From Kaistia algarum (GTDB lineage: Bacteria; Pseudomonadota; Alphaproteobacteria; Rhizobiales; Kaistiaceae): a stretch of DNA of 64,000 bases. The notes beneath the pieces are model-generated. The model made no database searches. It was not told where the DNA came from and saw only the letters and a program-made list of their open reading frames with translations. Shown here piece after piece: positions 51,790 to 60,947 of the stretch (the first letter of the stretch is position 1; each line of letters begins with the position of its first letter). The stretch lies in assembly GCF_026343945.1 (NCBI RefSeq), contig NZ_JAPKNJ010000004.1:280657-344656 (forward strand), written 5' to 3'. The position numbers and the translations under genes were made by a program.

Positions 51790-52974
51790 TCACGCCGCCT
51801 TGGCGTTCGACTCCAGGAAGGCGCCGATCCGCTCGACCGCCTTGATGATGTTTTCGGTCGAATTGGCATAGGAGAGGCGGATATAGCCTTCGCCAAAGAC
51901 GCCGAAATCCGGGCCGCCGATGGTGGCAACGCCCGCTTCCTCGAGCAGCGCGGAGGCCAGCGGCTTCGCCTTCCAGCCGGTCGCGGCGATATTCGGGAAG
52001 GCGTAGAACGCGCCCCTCGGCGTGGCGCAGGAAACCCCCGGCAGGCGGTTCACCTCCTCCACCACGACCTTTCGGCGCCGGTCGAATTCGGCGACCATGG
52101 CGTGCGCTGCGTCCTGCGGCCCGGTGAGCGCCGCGAGGCCGGCCCATTGCGCCGGCGCGTTGACGCAGGACCAGCAATTGACGGCCAGCTTGCGGATCTT
52201 GTCGACGAGGCTCGCCGGCCAGACCGAATAGCCCATCCGCCAGCCGGTCATCGCATAAGTCTTCGACCAGCCGTCGAGCAGGATCACCCGGTCAGCGATC
52301 TCCGGATAGGAGAGCAGCGAAGTGTGGGCGAGGCCGTCATAGATCATCTGGCCGTAGATCTCATCGGAGAGAATGGCGACGTCCGGCCATTTGGCGAGAC
52401 CGGCAACCAGCTTGTCGATCTCCGCCTTCGGCGTGACACCGCCAGTCGGGTTCGCAGGCGAGTTCAGGATGAGCAGCCGGGTCTGCGGCGTGATCAGCGC
52501 CAGCGTCTCCTCGGCGGAGAAGGCGAAGCCGTTGGCCTCGCGGATCGGCACCGGCACAGGCCGCGCGCCTGTGAACTCGATCATCGAGCGGTAGATCGGG
52601 AAGCCCGGATCCGGATAGAGGATGTCGGCGCCCGGCTCGCCGAACATCAATATCGCCGCGAACATCGTCACCTTGCCACCGGGCACGACCACGACATTCT
52701 CCGGCGAGACCGGCGCGCCTGTCCGCTTTGTCACATCGGCGGCCACCGCCTCGCGCAGCGGCAGGATGCCCGTCGCCGGCGTATAACCATGCTGGCCGTC
52801 GCGCAACGCCTTCACGGCCGCCTCGACAATGTGTTCAGGCGTGCGGAAGTCCGGCTGGCCGATGCCCAGATTGATGATGTCGCGCCCCGACCGGGCGAGA
52901 TCGGTCGCACGCGCCAGCACGGCAAAGGCGTTTTCCTCGCCGATTCGATCGAAATTGGCGACGCTTCTCAGCAT
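51790..52974 (-). CDS. PLP-dependent aminotransferase, class I/II
   Basis: 394 aa. Fold type I aminotransferase: [20 protein letters not shown], the [12 protein letters not shown] motif with the Asn and Pro residues, the PLP lysine in [16 protein letters not shown] and the carboxylate-binding Arg in [10 protein letters not shown]. It belongs to the aspartate aminotransferase-like subgroup; the amino donor and acceptor are not determined. Single gene, convergent with the DUF533 gene. Confidence 0.92.
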   Translation of the reverse strand: MLRSVANFDRIGEENAFAVLARATDLARSGRDIINLGIGQPDFRTPEHIVEAAVKALRDGQHGYTPATGILPLREAVAADVTKRTGAPVSPENVVVVPGGKVTMFAAILMFGEPGADILYPDPGFPIYRSMIEFTGARPVPVPIREANGFAFSAEETLALITPQTRLLILNSPANPTGGVTPKAEIDKLVAGLAKWPDVAILSDEIYGQMIYDGLAHTSLLSYPEIADRVILLDGWSKTYAMTGWRMGYSVWPASLVDKIRKLAVNCWSCVNAPAQWAGLAALTGPQDAAHAMVAEFDRRRKVVVEEVNRLPGVSCATPRGAFYAFPNIAATGWKAKPLASALLEEAGVATIGGPDFGVFGEGYIRLSYANSTENIIKAVERIGAFLESNAKAA

Positions 52975-53128
52975 TTCAGTACCCTCCCGGGGCTTTGGTT
53001 CGTTGCGTCTGTTCTGGCGGGATTTTCACATCTTCGCCAGCCCCGACACTCTCCCATTGATTTCGTATGATGTTTCAGCGCATCCTCCCGGCAAAATCAA
53101 ACCGATTAGTATTGGGAGATACGTCACC

Positions 53129-54922
53129 ATGTCCGCCACCACCCCGCGCCAGCTCCGCTCGAAGGCCTGGTTCGACAATCCCCACAATCCGAGCATGACG
53201 GCGCTCTACATGGAGCGCTACCTGAACTATGGCCTGACGCGCGAGGAGCTGCAGTCGGGCAAGCCGATCATCGGCATTGCCCAGACCGGTTCGGACCTGT
53301 CACCGTGCAACCGCCACCATCTCGACCTCGCCAAGCGCGTGCGGGACGGCATCACGGCCGCCGGCGGCCTCGCCATGGAATTTCCGGTCCATCCGATCCA
53401 GGAGACCGGCAAGCGCCCGACCGCCGCGCTCGATCGCAATCTTGCCTATCTCGGCCTCGTCGAGGTGCTCTACGGCTATCCGCTTGACGGCGTCGTCCTG
53501 ACGACCGGCTGCGACAAGACCACGCCCGCCTGCATCATGGCCGCGGCAACGGTCAACATCCCGGCTATCGTGCTTTCCGGCGGCCCGATGCTGAATGGCT
53601 GGTGGAAGGGTGAGCGTTCCGGTTCGGGCACGATCGTCTGGAAGGCGCGCGAATGGCTCGCCGCCGGCGAGATCGACTATGAGGAATTCATGCAGATCGC
53701 CGCGTCGGCGGCGCCCTCGGTCGGCCATTGCAACACGATGGGCACGGCTTCGACGATGAATTCGCTGGCCGAGGCGCTTGGCATGTCGCTGCCCGGCTGC
53801 GCCGCCATTCCAGCGCCGCTCCGTGAGCGCGGCCAGATCGCCTATGAGACGGGCAAGCGCGCCGTCGAAATGGTCTGGGAGGATCTGAAGCCTTCCGACA
53901 TCCTGACCCGCGAGGCGATCGAGAACGCCATCGTCGTCAATTCGGCGATCGGCGGCTCGACCAACGCACAGATCCATATCAACGCCATCGCCAAGCACGC
54001 CGGCGTCCCGATCGAAATGGATGACTGGCAGACGATTGGCTATTCGATCCCGCTGCTCGTCAATCTGCAGCCGGCCGGCAAATATCTCGGCGAGGAATAT
54101 CACCGCGCCGGCGGCGTCCCCGCGGTCGTCAACGAGCTCGTGAAGCAAGGCAAGATCCGCGACGCGATGACGGTCAATGGCAAGAGCCTGGCGGACAATT
54201 GCCGCGGCAAGGAAAGCCAGGATTGGGACGTGATCCTTCCCTATGAGAAGCCCCTGGTGAAGGAAGCTGGGTTCCTCGTGCTCCGTGGCAACCTCTTCGA
54301 CAGCGCGATCATGAAGACAAGCGTGATCACTGCGGAATTCCGCGACCGCTATCTGTCCAATCCCGACGATCCGGATGCCTTCGAGGGCCCCGTGGTCGTA
54401 TTCGAGGGCACCGAGGACTATCACCACCGGATCGAGGATCCCGCGCTGGGCATCGACGAATATACGCTGCTCGTCATGCGCGGCGCCGGCCCGATCGGCT
54501 ATCCGGGCGGTGCCGAGGTCGTGAACATGCAGCCGCCCGCATCGCTCATCAAGCGCGGCGTCCATTCGCTTCCCTGCATCGGCGACGGCCGCCAGTCCGG
54601 CACGTCGGGCTCGCCCTCCATCCTCAACGCCTCGCCAGAGGCGGCGGTGAATGGCGGTCTCGCGATCCTGAAGTCCGGCGACCGCGTTCGCGTCGACCTC
54701 AAGAAGGGCACGGTCAACATGCTCGTCTCCGAGGACGAGTTGGCCGAACGCCGCGCCGAGCTTTCGAAGAATGGCGGCTTCCACTTCCCGGGCAATCAGA
54801 CGCCCTGGCAGGAAATCCAGCGCATGCTGGTCGACCAGTTCGACGAGGGCATGGTGCTGAAGCCGGCCGTGAAGTATCAGCATGTGGCGCAGGAAATGGG
54901 CATTCCGCGCGACAACCACTGA
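53129..54922 (+). CDS. IlvD/Edd-family dehydratase (sugar-acid dehydratase type)
   Basis: 597 aa from ATG 53129. Cysteines for the Fe-S cluster are visible in [15 protein letters not shown] and [20 protein letters not shown], with [13 protein letters not shown] and [15 protein letters not shown] downstream. Length and the N-terminal [23 protein letters not shown] fit the arabinonate/xylonate-type dehydratases more than dihydroxyacid dehydratase IlvD. It would make 2-keto-3-deoxy sugar acids, which the KDPG aldolase at 50061 or a related lyase could use. The exact substrate is inferred. Confidence 0.88.
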   Translation: MSATTPRQLRSKAWFDNPHNPSMTALYMERYLNYGLTREELQSGKPIIGIAQTGSDLSPCNRHHLDLAKRVRDGITAAGGLAMEFPVHPIQETGKRPTAALDRNLAYLGLVEVLYGYPLDGVVLTTGCDKTTPACIMAAATVNIPAIVLSGGPMLNGWWKGERSGSGTIVWKAREWLAAGEIDYEEFMQIAASAAPSVGHCNTMGTASTMNSLAEALGMSLPGCAAIPAPLRERGQIAYETGKRAVEMVWEDLKPSDILTREAIENAIVVNSAIGGSTNAQIHINAIAKHAGVPIEMDDWQTIGYSIPLLVNLQPAGKYLGEEYHRAGGVPAVVNELVKQGKIRDAMTVNGKSLADNCRGKESQDWDVILPYEKPLVKEAGFLVLRGNLFDSAIMKTSVITAEFRDRYLSNPDDPDAFEGPVVVFEGTEDYHHRIEDPALGIDEYTLLVMRGAGPIGYPGGAEVVNMQPPASLIKRGVHSLPCIGDGRQSGTSGSPSILNASPEAAVNGGLAILKSGDRVRVDLKKGTVNMLVSEDELAERRAELSKNGGFHFPGNQTPWQEIQRMLVDQFDEGMVLKPAVKYQHVAQEMGIPRDNH

Positions 54923-54940
54923 TCCAGTCAGGAGCGATCC

Positions 54941-55234
54941 ATGCCGAAGCTTCGCATCGCGCCGCGATGGTTGAGCGAACCGCTGTGGATCGTCTCCGAC
55001 CGCAAGGAGGACGAGGTCGTCGACATCGATGACCTCGACCTATCCGACGATCTCGCCGACCGCATCGAGACCTGGGTCGACGCGCTCGACGCGACCTATG
55101 ACGCCAAGGATCCGGCGCGCTCGGCCTTTCCGAACCCCGGAGCCGAGCAGCGTTGGCGAAGCGAGGGCGAGGCGATCGCCACCGCGATCCGTGTCGAACT
55201 CGGCGCGCAATGGGAGGTTGAGCTCTCGCTCTGA
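54941..55234 (+). CDS. Hypothetical protein, 97 aa
   Basis: Starts MPKLRIAPRWLSEPLWIVSD after an AGGAGCGATCC ribosome site, 18 bases past the dehydratase. Acidic middle (EDEVVDIDDLDLSDDLADRIE) with a tryptophan-rich helix (TWVDALDATYDAK), and a C-terminal segment WRSEGEAIATAIRVELGAQW. Cytosolic by composition. No family recognised. Eight bases later the small protein at 55242 begins, suggesting a shared transcript. Confidence 0.65.
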   Translation: MPKLRIAPRWLSEPLWIVSDRKEDEVVDIDDLDLSDDLADRIETWVDALDATYDAKDPARSAFPNPGAEQRWRSEGEAIATAIRVELGAQWEVELSL

Positions 55235-55241
55235 CGCGCCG

Positions 55242-55412
55242 ATGAACCGGATCTGGCACGACACCCACCCGATGCCGAACAAGGCGACTCTGGAAGAGCG
55301 CGTCGCCTGGCATGTCGAGCACGCCCGCGAATGCGGCTGCCGCGCAATTCCGGCCAGCGTGCTCGCCGAACTCGAACGCCGCGGCCTCCAGCCGCCGCCG
55401 AGAAAGTCGTGA
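55242..55412 (+). CDS. Hypothetical small protein, 56 aa
   Basis: MNRIWHDTHPMPNKATLEER, then VAWHVEHARECGCRAIPASV, give a compact charged helical protein with a CGC motif. A second methionine at MPNKAT could be the true start. No family certain. It follows the 97-aa hypothetical by seven bases; both look like small soluble proteins in the same transcript. Confidence 0.55.
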   Translation: MNRIWHDTHPMPNKATLEERVAWHVEHARECGCRAIPASVLAELERRGLQPPPRKS

Positions 55413-55545
55413 CGCTCCCCTTTCGCGCCAACCTCATTCGCCGCTAGGATCACCTCGAGGAATCGGGAGGTTCGCGGCATGATAGCGGTATCGCGGAAGA
55501 TGACGGGCGGCCTAGGCCCCCAGGGGTGCAGGTTGCATCGCTGAC

Positions 55546-56238
55546 ATGACCAACCCTCCGCTACCCATCGGCGATGAAGTCGATACGCGCCCGGCCGCAC
55601 GTCCGTCGCGCACGCGTCTCGAAGGCCAGCACGTTGCGCTGGTCCCGTTCGGCGTCGCCGACCATGCGCGCGATCTGTTCGATCTATCGGCCGGCAGCGA
55701 GAATGAAGGGCTCTTCGCCTATCTCGCTCAGGGTCCCTTCGCGGATATGGCCGCCTTCGAGCAGTATTACGCCGCCGCCGCGACAAAGGACGACCCACTG
55801 CTCTTCGCGATCGTCGAAACCGGAAGCGGCCGTGCCGTTGGCCATGCGACTTTCATGCGCATCACGCCGGCCGACCGCGTCGTCGAAGTCGGCAACATCC
55901 TCTATACGCCGGCCCTGCAGCGCACGATCGGCGCGACGGAGGCGATGTATCTGATGGCCCGCCACGCCTTCGAGGACCTCGGCTACCGTCGCTACGAATG
56001 GAAATGCAACGCGCTCAACGCTCCCTCGCGCCGCGCCGCGCTGCGCCTCGGCTTCACCTTCGAGGGCATTTTCCGCCAGCATATGATCATCAAGGCCCAT
56101 AACCGCGACACAGCCTGGTTTTCCATGCTCGACCATGAATGGCCGCACGCCAAGGCGGCCTTCGAAGCCTGGCTCGACCCGCTCAATTTCGGCCCCGACG
56201 GCCGCCAGATTCGCCCGCTGGAATCGTTGCGGGCCTGA
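55546..56238 (+). CDS. GNAT acetyltransferase of the RimJ/RimL type
   Basis: 230 aa, longer than a simple GNAT. It has an N-terminal RLEGQHVALVPFGVADHARD, the AMYLMARHAFEDLGYRRYEWKCNALNAPSRRAALRLGF segment at about residues 130-167 typical of RimJ/RimL-type enzymes, and the FEGIFRQHMIIKAHNRDTAWF end. They acetylate proteins, small molecules or antibiotics. Substrate unknown. Single gene before the SDR. Confidence 0.9.
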   Translation: MTNPPLPIGDEVDTRPAARPSRTRLEGQHVALVPFGVADHARDLFDLSAGSENEGLFAYLAQGPFADMAAFEQYYAAAATKDDPLLFAIVETGSGRAVGHATFMRITPADRVVEVGNILYTPALQRTIGATEAMYLMARHAFEDLGYRRYEWKCNALNAPSRRAALRLGFTFEGIFRQHMIIKAHNRDTAWFSMLDHEWPHAKAAFEAWLDPLNFGPDGRQIRPLESLRA

Positions 56239-56278
56239 CCGCGACAATCAATCAACGACATAATCCGAGGAAACGACC

Positions 56279-57034
56279 ATGACCGATCGCCTGAAAGGCA
56301 AGCGCGCCTTCCTGACCGCAGCGGGGGCCGGCATCGGCCGCGCTACCGCCATAGCCTTCGCGGCCGAAGGCGCCCATGTCGTCGCGACTGACCTGAAGGC
56401 GGCGTTGCTTGCCGACCTCAAGGATCACGGCATCGCCGAGACCCATGCACTCGACGTCCGCTCGACCGAGGCGATCGACGCGCTGGCGAGCAGGATCGGC
56501 CCGATTGACGTCCTGTTCAACTGCGCCGGCTTCGTCCATCACGGCACCGCGCTCACCACGTCCGACGAGGACTGGGACTTCTCCTTCGACGTCAATGTGA
56601 AGTCGATGCACCGCACGATCCGCGCGTTTCTGGGCGGCATGCTCGAGCGCAATTCGGGCTCGATCATCAACATCGCCTCGGGCGCCAGTTCGATCCGCGG
56701 CATTGCCAACCGCTATGCCTATGGCGCCTCCAAGGCCGCGGTGATCGGCCTCACCAAAGCGGTCGCCGCCGACCATATCCGCCAAGGTGTGCGCGTGAAC
56801 GCGATCGCGCCGGGCACCATCCAGTCTCCCTCGCTCGATGGCCGCATCGCCGAGCAGGCGGCCAAGACCGGCAAGTCGGTCGACGAGATCCGCCAGCAGT
56901 TCATCGACCGCCAGCCCATGGCTCGCCTCGGCGAGGCCGACGAAATCGCCTGGCTCGCCGTTTATCTCGCTTCCGACGAGGCAAGCTACACCACGGGCCA
57001 GTGCTATTCGGCGGATGGTGGCTTCTCGCTGTAG
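56279..57034 (+). CDS. Short-chain dehydrogenase/reductase
   Basis: 251 aa, classical SDR. TAAGAGIGRATAIAFA (TGxxxGxG-type cofactor loop), LFNCAGFVHHGTAL (NAG region), the catalytic triad in SGSIINIASGASSIRG and RYAYGASKAAVIGLT (Ser, Tyr, Lys) and NAIAPGTIQSPS are present. The ending GQCYSADGGFSL is usual. NAD(P)-dependent oxidation or reduction of a hydroxy or keto acid or sugar; the position after the dehydratase suggests a sugar-acid role. A gene for the Popeye-domain protein converges after 11 bases. Confidence 0.92.
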   Translation: MTDRLKGKRAFLTAAGAGIGRATAIAFAAEGAHVVATDLKAALLADLKDHGIAETHALDVRSTEAIDALASRIGPIDVLFNCAGFVHHGTALTTSDEDWDFSFDVNVKSMHRTIRAFLGGMLERNSGSIINIASGASSIRGIANRYAYGASKAAVIGLTKAVAADHIRQGVRVNAIAPGTIQSPSLDGRIAEQAAKTGKSVDEIRQQFIDRQPMARLGEADEIAWLAVYLASDEASYTTGQCYSADGGFSL

Positions 57035-57045
57035 CGGGAAGCCGA

Positions 57046-57747
57046 TCAGGGCGCCTTCGCTCCCTCTGCCGCCGGATGCTGCCGCTCGTTGGAGGCATGC
57101 ATCTTGTCGGCGAGCCCACCGCCCAGCAAATGATAGATCGCGGACGCAATCTGCTGGTCATGCTTGCAGAGCGCCCGCAGCTTCTCCTGGTCGAGCGCCA
57201 GGACGCGGCTGGTTTCGCTGATCGTAACCGTCGCTGTCGCGCCGCGGCCCGTGGTGAAGGCGATCTCGCCGATGAACACGCCAGGGCTTATATGGGCGAT
57301 CAAGGTGTCGTGGACCCGCACCTCGGCGCGACCAGCGCAAAGGAGAACGAGGTCGCGGACGGACTCGCCCTCGCGCGTCAGCACCTCACCGGGCTCAAAG
57401 GTCTTCCAGCCGCCGGTGCGCAGCATCCGCGCGATCTGGGCCTTGTCGAGCCTTTCCAGCACCGGCTTCAGATACACCCTCTCCTCCTTGGTGAGGCGAA
57501 GACTCAGCCGGTCGCGGACGAGGATCGCCAGTTGCACCAGGTTGATAGTGATGAAGACCGTGTCCCAGCCCATCGTGGTCCATACGGGACCGCCGGGCTG
57601 CTGCGACATATAGGTGATCTCCAGGCAGAGGCCGATCACGGCGACGATCCGAAGCCACATAATATTCGTTAGCAGCCAGGAGATGCCAACCACGATATAG
57701 GTAAGGTTGCCGACGATCAGGCCGAAATAGCCACTGCTCTCATGCAT
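57046..57747 (-). CDS. Bacterial Popeye-domain (cyclic-nucleotide-binding-like) membrane protein
   Basis: 233 aa from ATG 57747 (MHESSGYFGLIVGN). Three hydrophobic stretches at about residues 7-30, 31-48 and 58-77 are followed by a cNMP-binding-fold domain with FEPGEVLTREGESVRDLVLL, LCAGRAEVRVHDTLIAHISPG and FIGEIAFTTGRGATATVTIS. The order of three TMs, the linker KPVLERLDKAQ and the late LLGGGLADKMHASNE match animal POPDC proteins (where the end reads LIGSDIADKLYALND). Popeye domains bind cAMP through a non-classical site. Role in bacteria is unknown. Start chosen as the first ATG before the membrane part. Confidence 0.75.
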   Translation of the reverse strand: MHESSGYFGLIVGNLTYIVVGISWLLTNIMWLRIVAVIGLCLEITYMSQQPGGPVWTTMGWDTVFITINLVQLAILVRDRLSLRLTKEERVYLKPVLERLDKAQIARMLRTGGWKTFEPGEVLTREGESVRDLVLLCAGRAEVRVHDTLIAHISPGVFIGEIAFTTGRGATATVTISETSRVLALDQEKLRALCKHDQQIASAIYHLLGGGLADKMHASNERQHPAAEGAKAP

Positions 57748-57851
57748 GGTGAGCAAATTCCCCGCCGCTGAAGTCCGGCTGGGCGCCGGACCTGCATACA
57801 AAGCATAGCCGTCGTTGTTGCGGTGCGAAAGTCGTGCTTCCGCGCCCGCCT

Positions 57852-58823
57852 TCAGCCTCGGGCTGTCCAGCCGTGGAACGGCGTCTCGGGCACCGGACTG
57901 ATGGGCGGCTGGCCCTCGTTCCACGCGATGAGATTGTCGACCACGCGCTGCCCCATCGCATGTCGCGTATGTAACGACGCCGAGCCGACATGCGGCAGCA
58001 GCACGGCATTGTCGAGCGCCATCAGCTCCGGCCGCACATGTGGCTCCTTCTCGAACACGTCGAGCCCGGCGGCGTGGATCCGCCGCTCGGCAAGCGCCTC
58101 GATCAGCGCCTCCTCATCGACGACGCTGCCGCGGCCGATGTTGATGACGACGCCGCGCGGTCCTAGCGCGTCGAACACGGCTCGTCCGATCAACCGGTCG
58201 GTCGTGGCCCCGCCGGGCAGCACGCTGATCAGCGTATCGACATCGCGCGCCATCGCGAGCAGATCGTCATAATAGGGATAGCCCACGTCCTCCTGGGGCC
58301 GGCGATTGTGATAGGCAACCGGGATGCCGAACGCCTCGATCCGCCGCGCGATCGCCTTGCCGATCCGGCCGAGACCGACAATGCCGACGCTGCGATCCCG
58401 CAGGGTCGCGGTCAGCGGATAGGCCGATTCCAGCCAGCGTCCGGCGCGGAGATAACGCTCCGCGGCGCCGAATTCACGCACGGTCATCAGCAACAGGCCG
58501 AGCGCCGTATCCGCCACCTCCTCGGTCAGCACGTCCGGCGTGTTGGTGACGATGATCCCCTTCCCCGCCGCATAGCGCGCATCGACATTGTCATAGCCGA
58601 CGCCGAAGCTGGCGATGATCTCGAGCCCTGGCAGCGCATCGATCAGTTCCGCCCCGACGACGGTACCGGAAGCCGCGACGGCCCGGATCTGCGGTGCGAT
58701 CTCGGCCAGCGCAGCCTCGTGATCGACCAACTCATAGATCCGGTGCACGATGAAATGCGCGTCGAGCGCGTCGTTGACATCCTTCGGCATTCGGCCGGGC
58801 ATCAACAGGTGGGGCCGTGACAT
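57852..58823 (-). CDS. D-2-hydroxyacid dehydrogenase (second paralogue)
   Basis: 323 aa. GIVGLGRIGKAIARR Rossmann loop, INIGRGSVVDEEAL with substrate Arg, AGLDVFEKEP with catalytic Glu and LLPHVGSASLHTRH with catalytic His. It belongs to the hydroxypyruvate/glyoxylate reductase group and is close in type to the protein at 583. Directly downstream of the LacI gene (30-base gap) and probably regulated by it. May act in sugar-acid breakdown with the neighbouring 3-hydroxyisobutyrate-dehydrogenase-like enzyme. Confidence 0.92.
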   Translation of the reverse strand: MSRPHLLMPGRMPKDVNDALDAHFIVHRIYELVDHEAALAEIAPQIRAVAASGTVVGAELIDALPGLEIIASFGVGYDNVDARYAAGKGIIVTNTPDVLTEEVADTALGLLLMTVREFGAAERYLRAGRWLESAYPLTATLRDRSVGIVGLGRIGKAIARRIEAFGIPVAYHNRRPQEDVGYPYYDDLLAMARDVDTLISVLPGGATTDRLIGRAVFDALGPRGVVINIGRGSVVDEEALIEALAERRIHAAGLDVFEKEPHVRPELMALDNAVLLPHVGSASLHTRHAMGQRVVDNLIAWNEGQPPISPVPETPFHGWTARG

Positions 58824-58852
58824 ATCTTTCTCTCCCTGGAGATATTGGTCGT

Positions 58853-59920
58853 TCAGGCGGGGCGGGTCGATTCACGGACCCGCAGGATTGGTTCGATGAG
58901 GATTCGCTCAGGCCTACCCGCGATGCCGGCGATCTGGTCCTTGAGCAGAGCTGCGGCGCGTTGGCCAATCTCCTCCGGCACATTGTGGACCGAGGTGAGC
59001 GACGGTGTCGTCCAGGCCGCCCCATCGGTGTCGTCATAGCCAGCGACGGCCATATCACGGCCGGGCTCGATACGGGCGCGGCGAAGCGCCGACATCAGCC
59101 CGAAGGCGACGAGATCATTGAAGGCGAAGATCGCCGTCGGCCGCGGACCAAGCGCCAGCAGAGCCGGCGCGGCATCCCGTCCGTCGCGCTGCGTCATCGC
59201 CTCGGCAATATCCAGCGCTGGATCGACGGCCAGCCCTGCCTCGCGATGGGCTTCGACATAGCCGGCATGGCGCTCGTGCCCGGCGCTGGTCAGCCGCCTG
59301 CCGCCGACAAAGGCGATGCGTCGATGCCCCATCGCTATCAGATGCCGCGTCAGCGCCAATCCCCCGGCGAAATCGTCGCCCCGCACCACCGGAACGCCGA
59401 TGTCGCCGACATCGCGGCAGATCATGACGAAGGGCAGGCCCGTCCGCACGATGCGCAACACCTCACTCTCGGAAGTCCCTGCGGCGGGGCACATGATCAA
59501 CCCGTCAGCGCGATGCTGCATCAGCGTCTCCACAAAGGTACGCTGCCGGCCGACATCGTCGGCATGATTGCAGATCATGATGGCCAGGGATTGCGCGTTC
59601 AGCGCCGCCTCCAGCGCGCGAAAGATCTCGGCGAAATAGGGATTGACCACATCATGGACGACGACGCCGACCATATTGGTGCGCGCGGTTCTGAGGCTCG
59701 CCGCCGAGCGATTGGCCACATAGCCGATCTCCTCGGCGAAGGCGCGCACGCGATCCCGCGTCGCCTCGGCGACGAGCGGCGAATCGCGCAGAGCCAGCGA
59801 GATGGTCGCCGTCGAAAGGCCGAGCCTGTCGCCAAGCATGCGCAAGGTCAGGCCGCGCTGTGGCAGCACTGCGTCATCCGGCTCGCTCGAAGGCTCCGGA
59901 GGCGCCTGCGGATCGGCCAT
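58853..59920 (-). CDS. LacI-family transcriptional regulator
   Basis: 355 aa. LacI HTH at about residues 23-75 (LTLRMLGDRLGLSTATISLA) followed by a full effector-binding domain (VGVVVHDVVNPYFAEIFRAL to SVHNVPEEIGQRAAALL). It lies between the 2-hydroxyacid dehydrogenase gene it precedes and the divergent reductase at 60038, so it probably controls both. A weak TAAACC.ATTTA palindrome (about 59966-59977) lies in the intergenic gap; I do not consider it established. Effector probably a sugar acid. Confidence 0.93.
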   Translation of the reverse strand: MADPQAPPEPSSEPDDAVLPQRGLTLRMLGDRLGLSTATISLALRDSPLVAEATRDRVRAFAEEIGYVANRSAASLRTARTNMVGVVVHDVVNPYFAEIFRALEAALNAQSLAIMICNHADDVGRQRTFVETLMQHRADGLIMCPAAGTSESEVLRIVRTGLPFVMICRDVGDIGVPVVRGDDFAGGLALTRHLIAMGHRRIAFVGGRRLTSAGHERHAGYVEAHREAGLAVDPALDIAEAMTQRDGRDAAPALLALGPRPTAIFAFNDLVAFGLMSALRRARIEPGRDMAVAGYDDTDGAAWTTPSLTSVHNVPEEIGQRAAALLKDQIAGIAGRPERILIEPILRVRESTRPA

Positions 59921-60037
59921 ATCTTCTCCTGGTCGCCTTGCCCCGCTTGTCTGTGCTATCGCCTTTAAACCAATTTAGGTCGCCGAAGAATCCCAATTTC
60001 GGGCCAAGGCGATTTGTCATGCTGGGAGGAGAGAGCA

Positions 60038-60937
60038 ATGGCCACGAAACGGGTCGGTTTCATCGGGCTCGGCTATATGGGCGAGGGCATGGCCACCAAT
60101 CTGTTGGTCAAGGGCAATGCCCTGACGGTCATGGCCAATCGGCGGCGCGAGGCGGTGGATCGCCTTGTCGCGCTGGGCGCCAATGAGGTTGGGACGGCGG
60201 AGGAGATGGCGCGCGAATGTGACGTCATCTTCCTCTGCGTCACCGGCTCGCCCGAAGTCGAAGCCCTGATCGAGGGCACCGGCGGTATCCTGGCCGGCGC
60301 GCGCCCGGGTCTGGTCGTCATCGACACATCGACGGCGGAGCCTACCTCCACGGTCCGGCTCGCCGCCAGACTGGAAGCAGCCGGCGTTCATCTCGTCGAT
60401 GCCCCTCTGGGCGGTACGCCAGCCGGCGCGGCCGCCGGCACGCTTCAGGCGCTTGTCGGCGCCGATCCCGCGGTCTTCGAGCAGGTCAAGCCGCTCATCG
60501 CCTGCTGGGCCGCGACCATCGTGCATGTCGGCCCGGTCGGCGCCGGCCACAAGATGAAGCTGATCAACAATTTCCTCTCGCTCGGCTATGCGGCGCTTTA
60601 TTCCGAGGCGCTGGCTCTGGGCGACAAGGTCGGCATCTCGGCTGAGACCTTCCATTCGGTCATTGGTCAGGGCCGGATGCGCTGCGGCTTCTACGATACC
60701 TTCATGACCTACGTGATCACGCGGGACGAGAACGCCCACCGCTTCACCATTTCGAACGCCTATAAGGATTTGCGCTATCTGGGCAGCATGGCCGACGCGG
60801 CGGGCGTCGTCGATCCGCTCGGCTCGGCCGTGAAGAACCAGTTCGCCGCGATGGCAGCGGCCGGCGAGGCGGAGAAATATGTGCCGATGCTCGCCGATTT
60901 CGTCGCCAAGCAAAATGGGCTCGAACCGAAGTCGTGA
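60038..60937 (+). CDS. 3-hydroxyisobutyrate dehydrogenase-like / tartronate semialdehyde reductase family
   Basis: 299 aa from ATG 60038 with GGAGGAGAGAGC upstream. The N-terminal GFIGLGYMGEGMATNLLVKG Rossmann motif, the DAPLGGTPAGAAAGTLQALVG segment and the catalytic Lys in VGAGHKMKLINNFLSLG identify the 6-phosphogluconate-dehydrogenase-like beta-hydroxyacid dehydrogenases. Such enzymes act on 3-hydroxyisobutyrate, tartronate semialdehyde or related acids. It is divergent from the LacI gene, and the nitrilase-type gene converges from its right. Confidence 0.9.
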   Translation: MATKRVGFIGLGYMGEGMATNLLVKGNALTVMANRRREAVDRLVALGANEVGTAEEMARECDVIFLCVTGSPEVEALIEGTGGILAGARPGLVVIDTSTAEPTSTVRLAARLEAAGVHLVDAPLGGTPAGAAAGTLQALVGADPAVFEQVKPLIACWAATIVHVGPVGAGHKMKLINNFLSLGYAALYSEALALGDKVGISAETFHSVIGQGRMRCGFYDTFMTYVITRDENAHRFTISNAYKDLRYLGSMADAAGVVDPLGSAVKNQFAAMAAAGEAEKYVPMLADFVAKQNGLEPKS

Positions 60938-60947
60938 GCCCTGTGCC

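Noticed and set aside
53300..54919. 539-residue minus-strand frame
   Set aside because: Antisense to the IlvD/Edd-family dehydratase, which has clear Fe-S motifs.
59962..59979. LacI operator candidate in the gap between the LacI gene and the reductase
   Set aside because: Only four-base arms (TAAA / TTTA) and no central CG; too weak to call.
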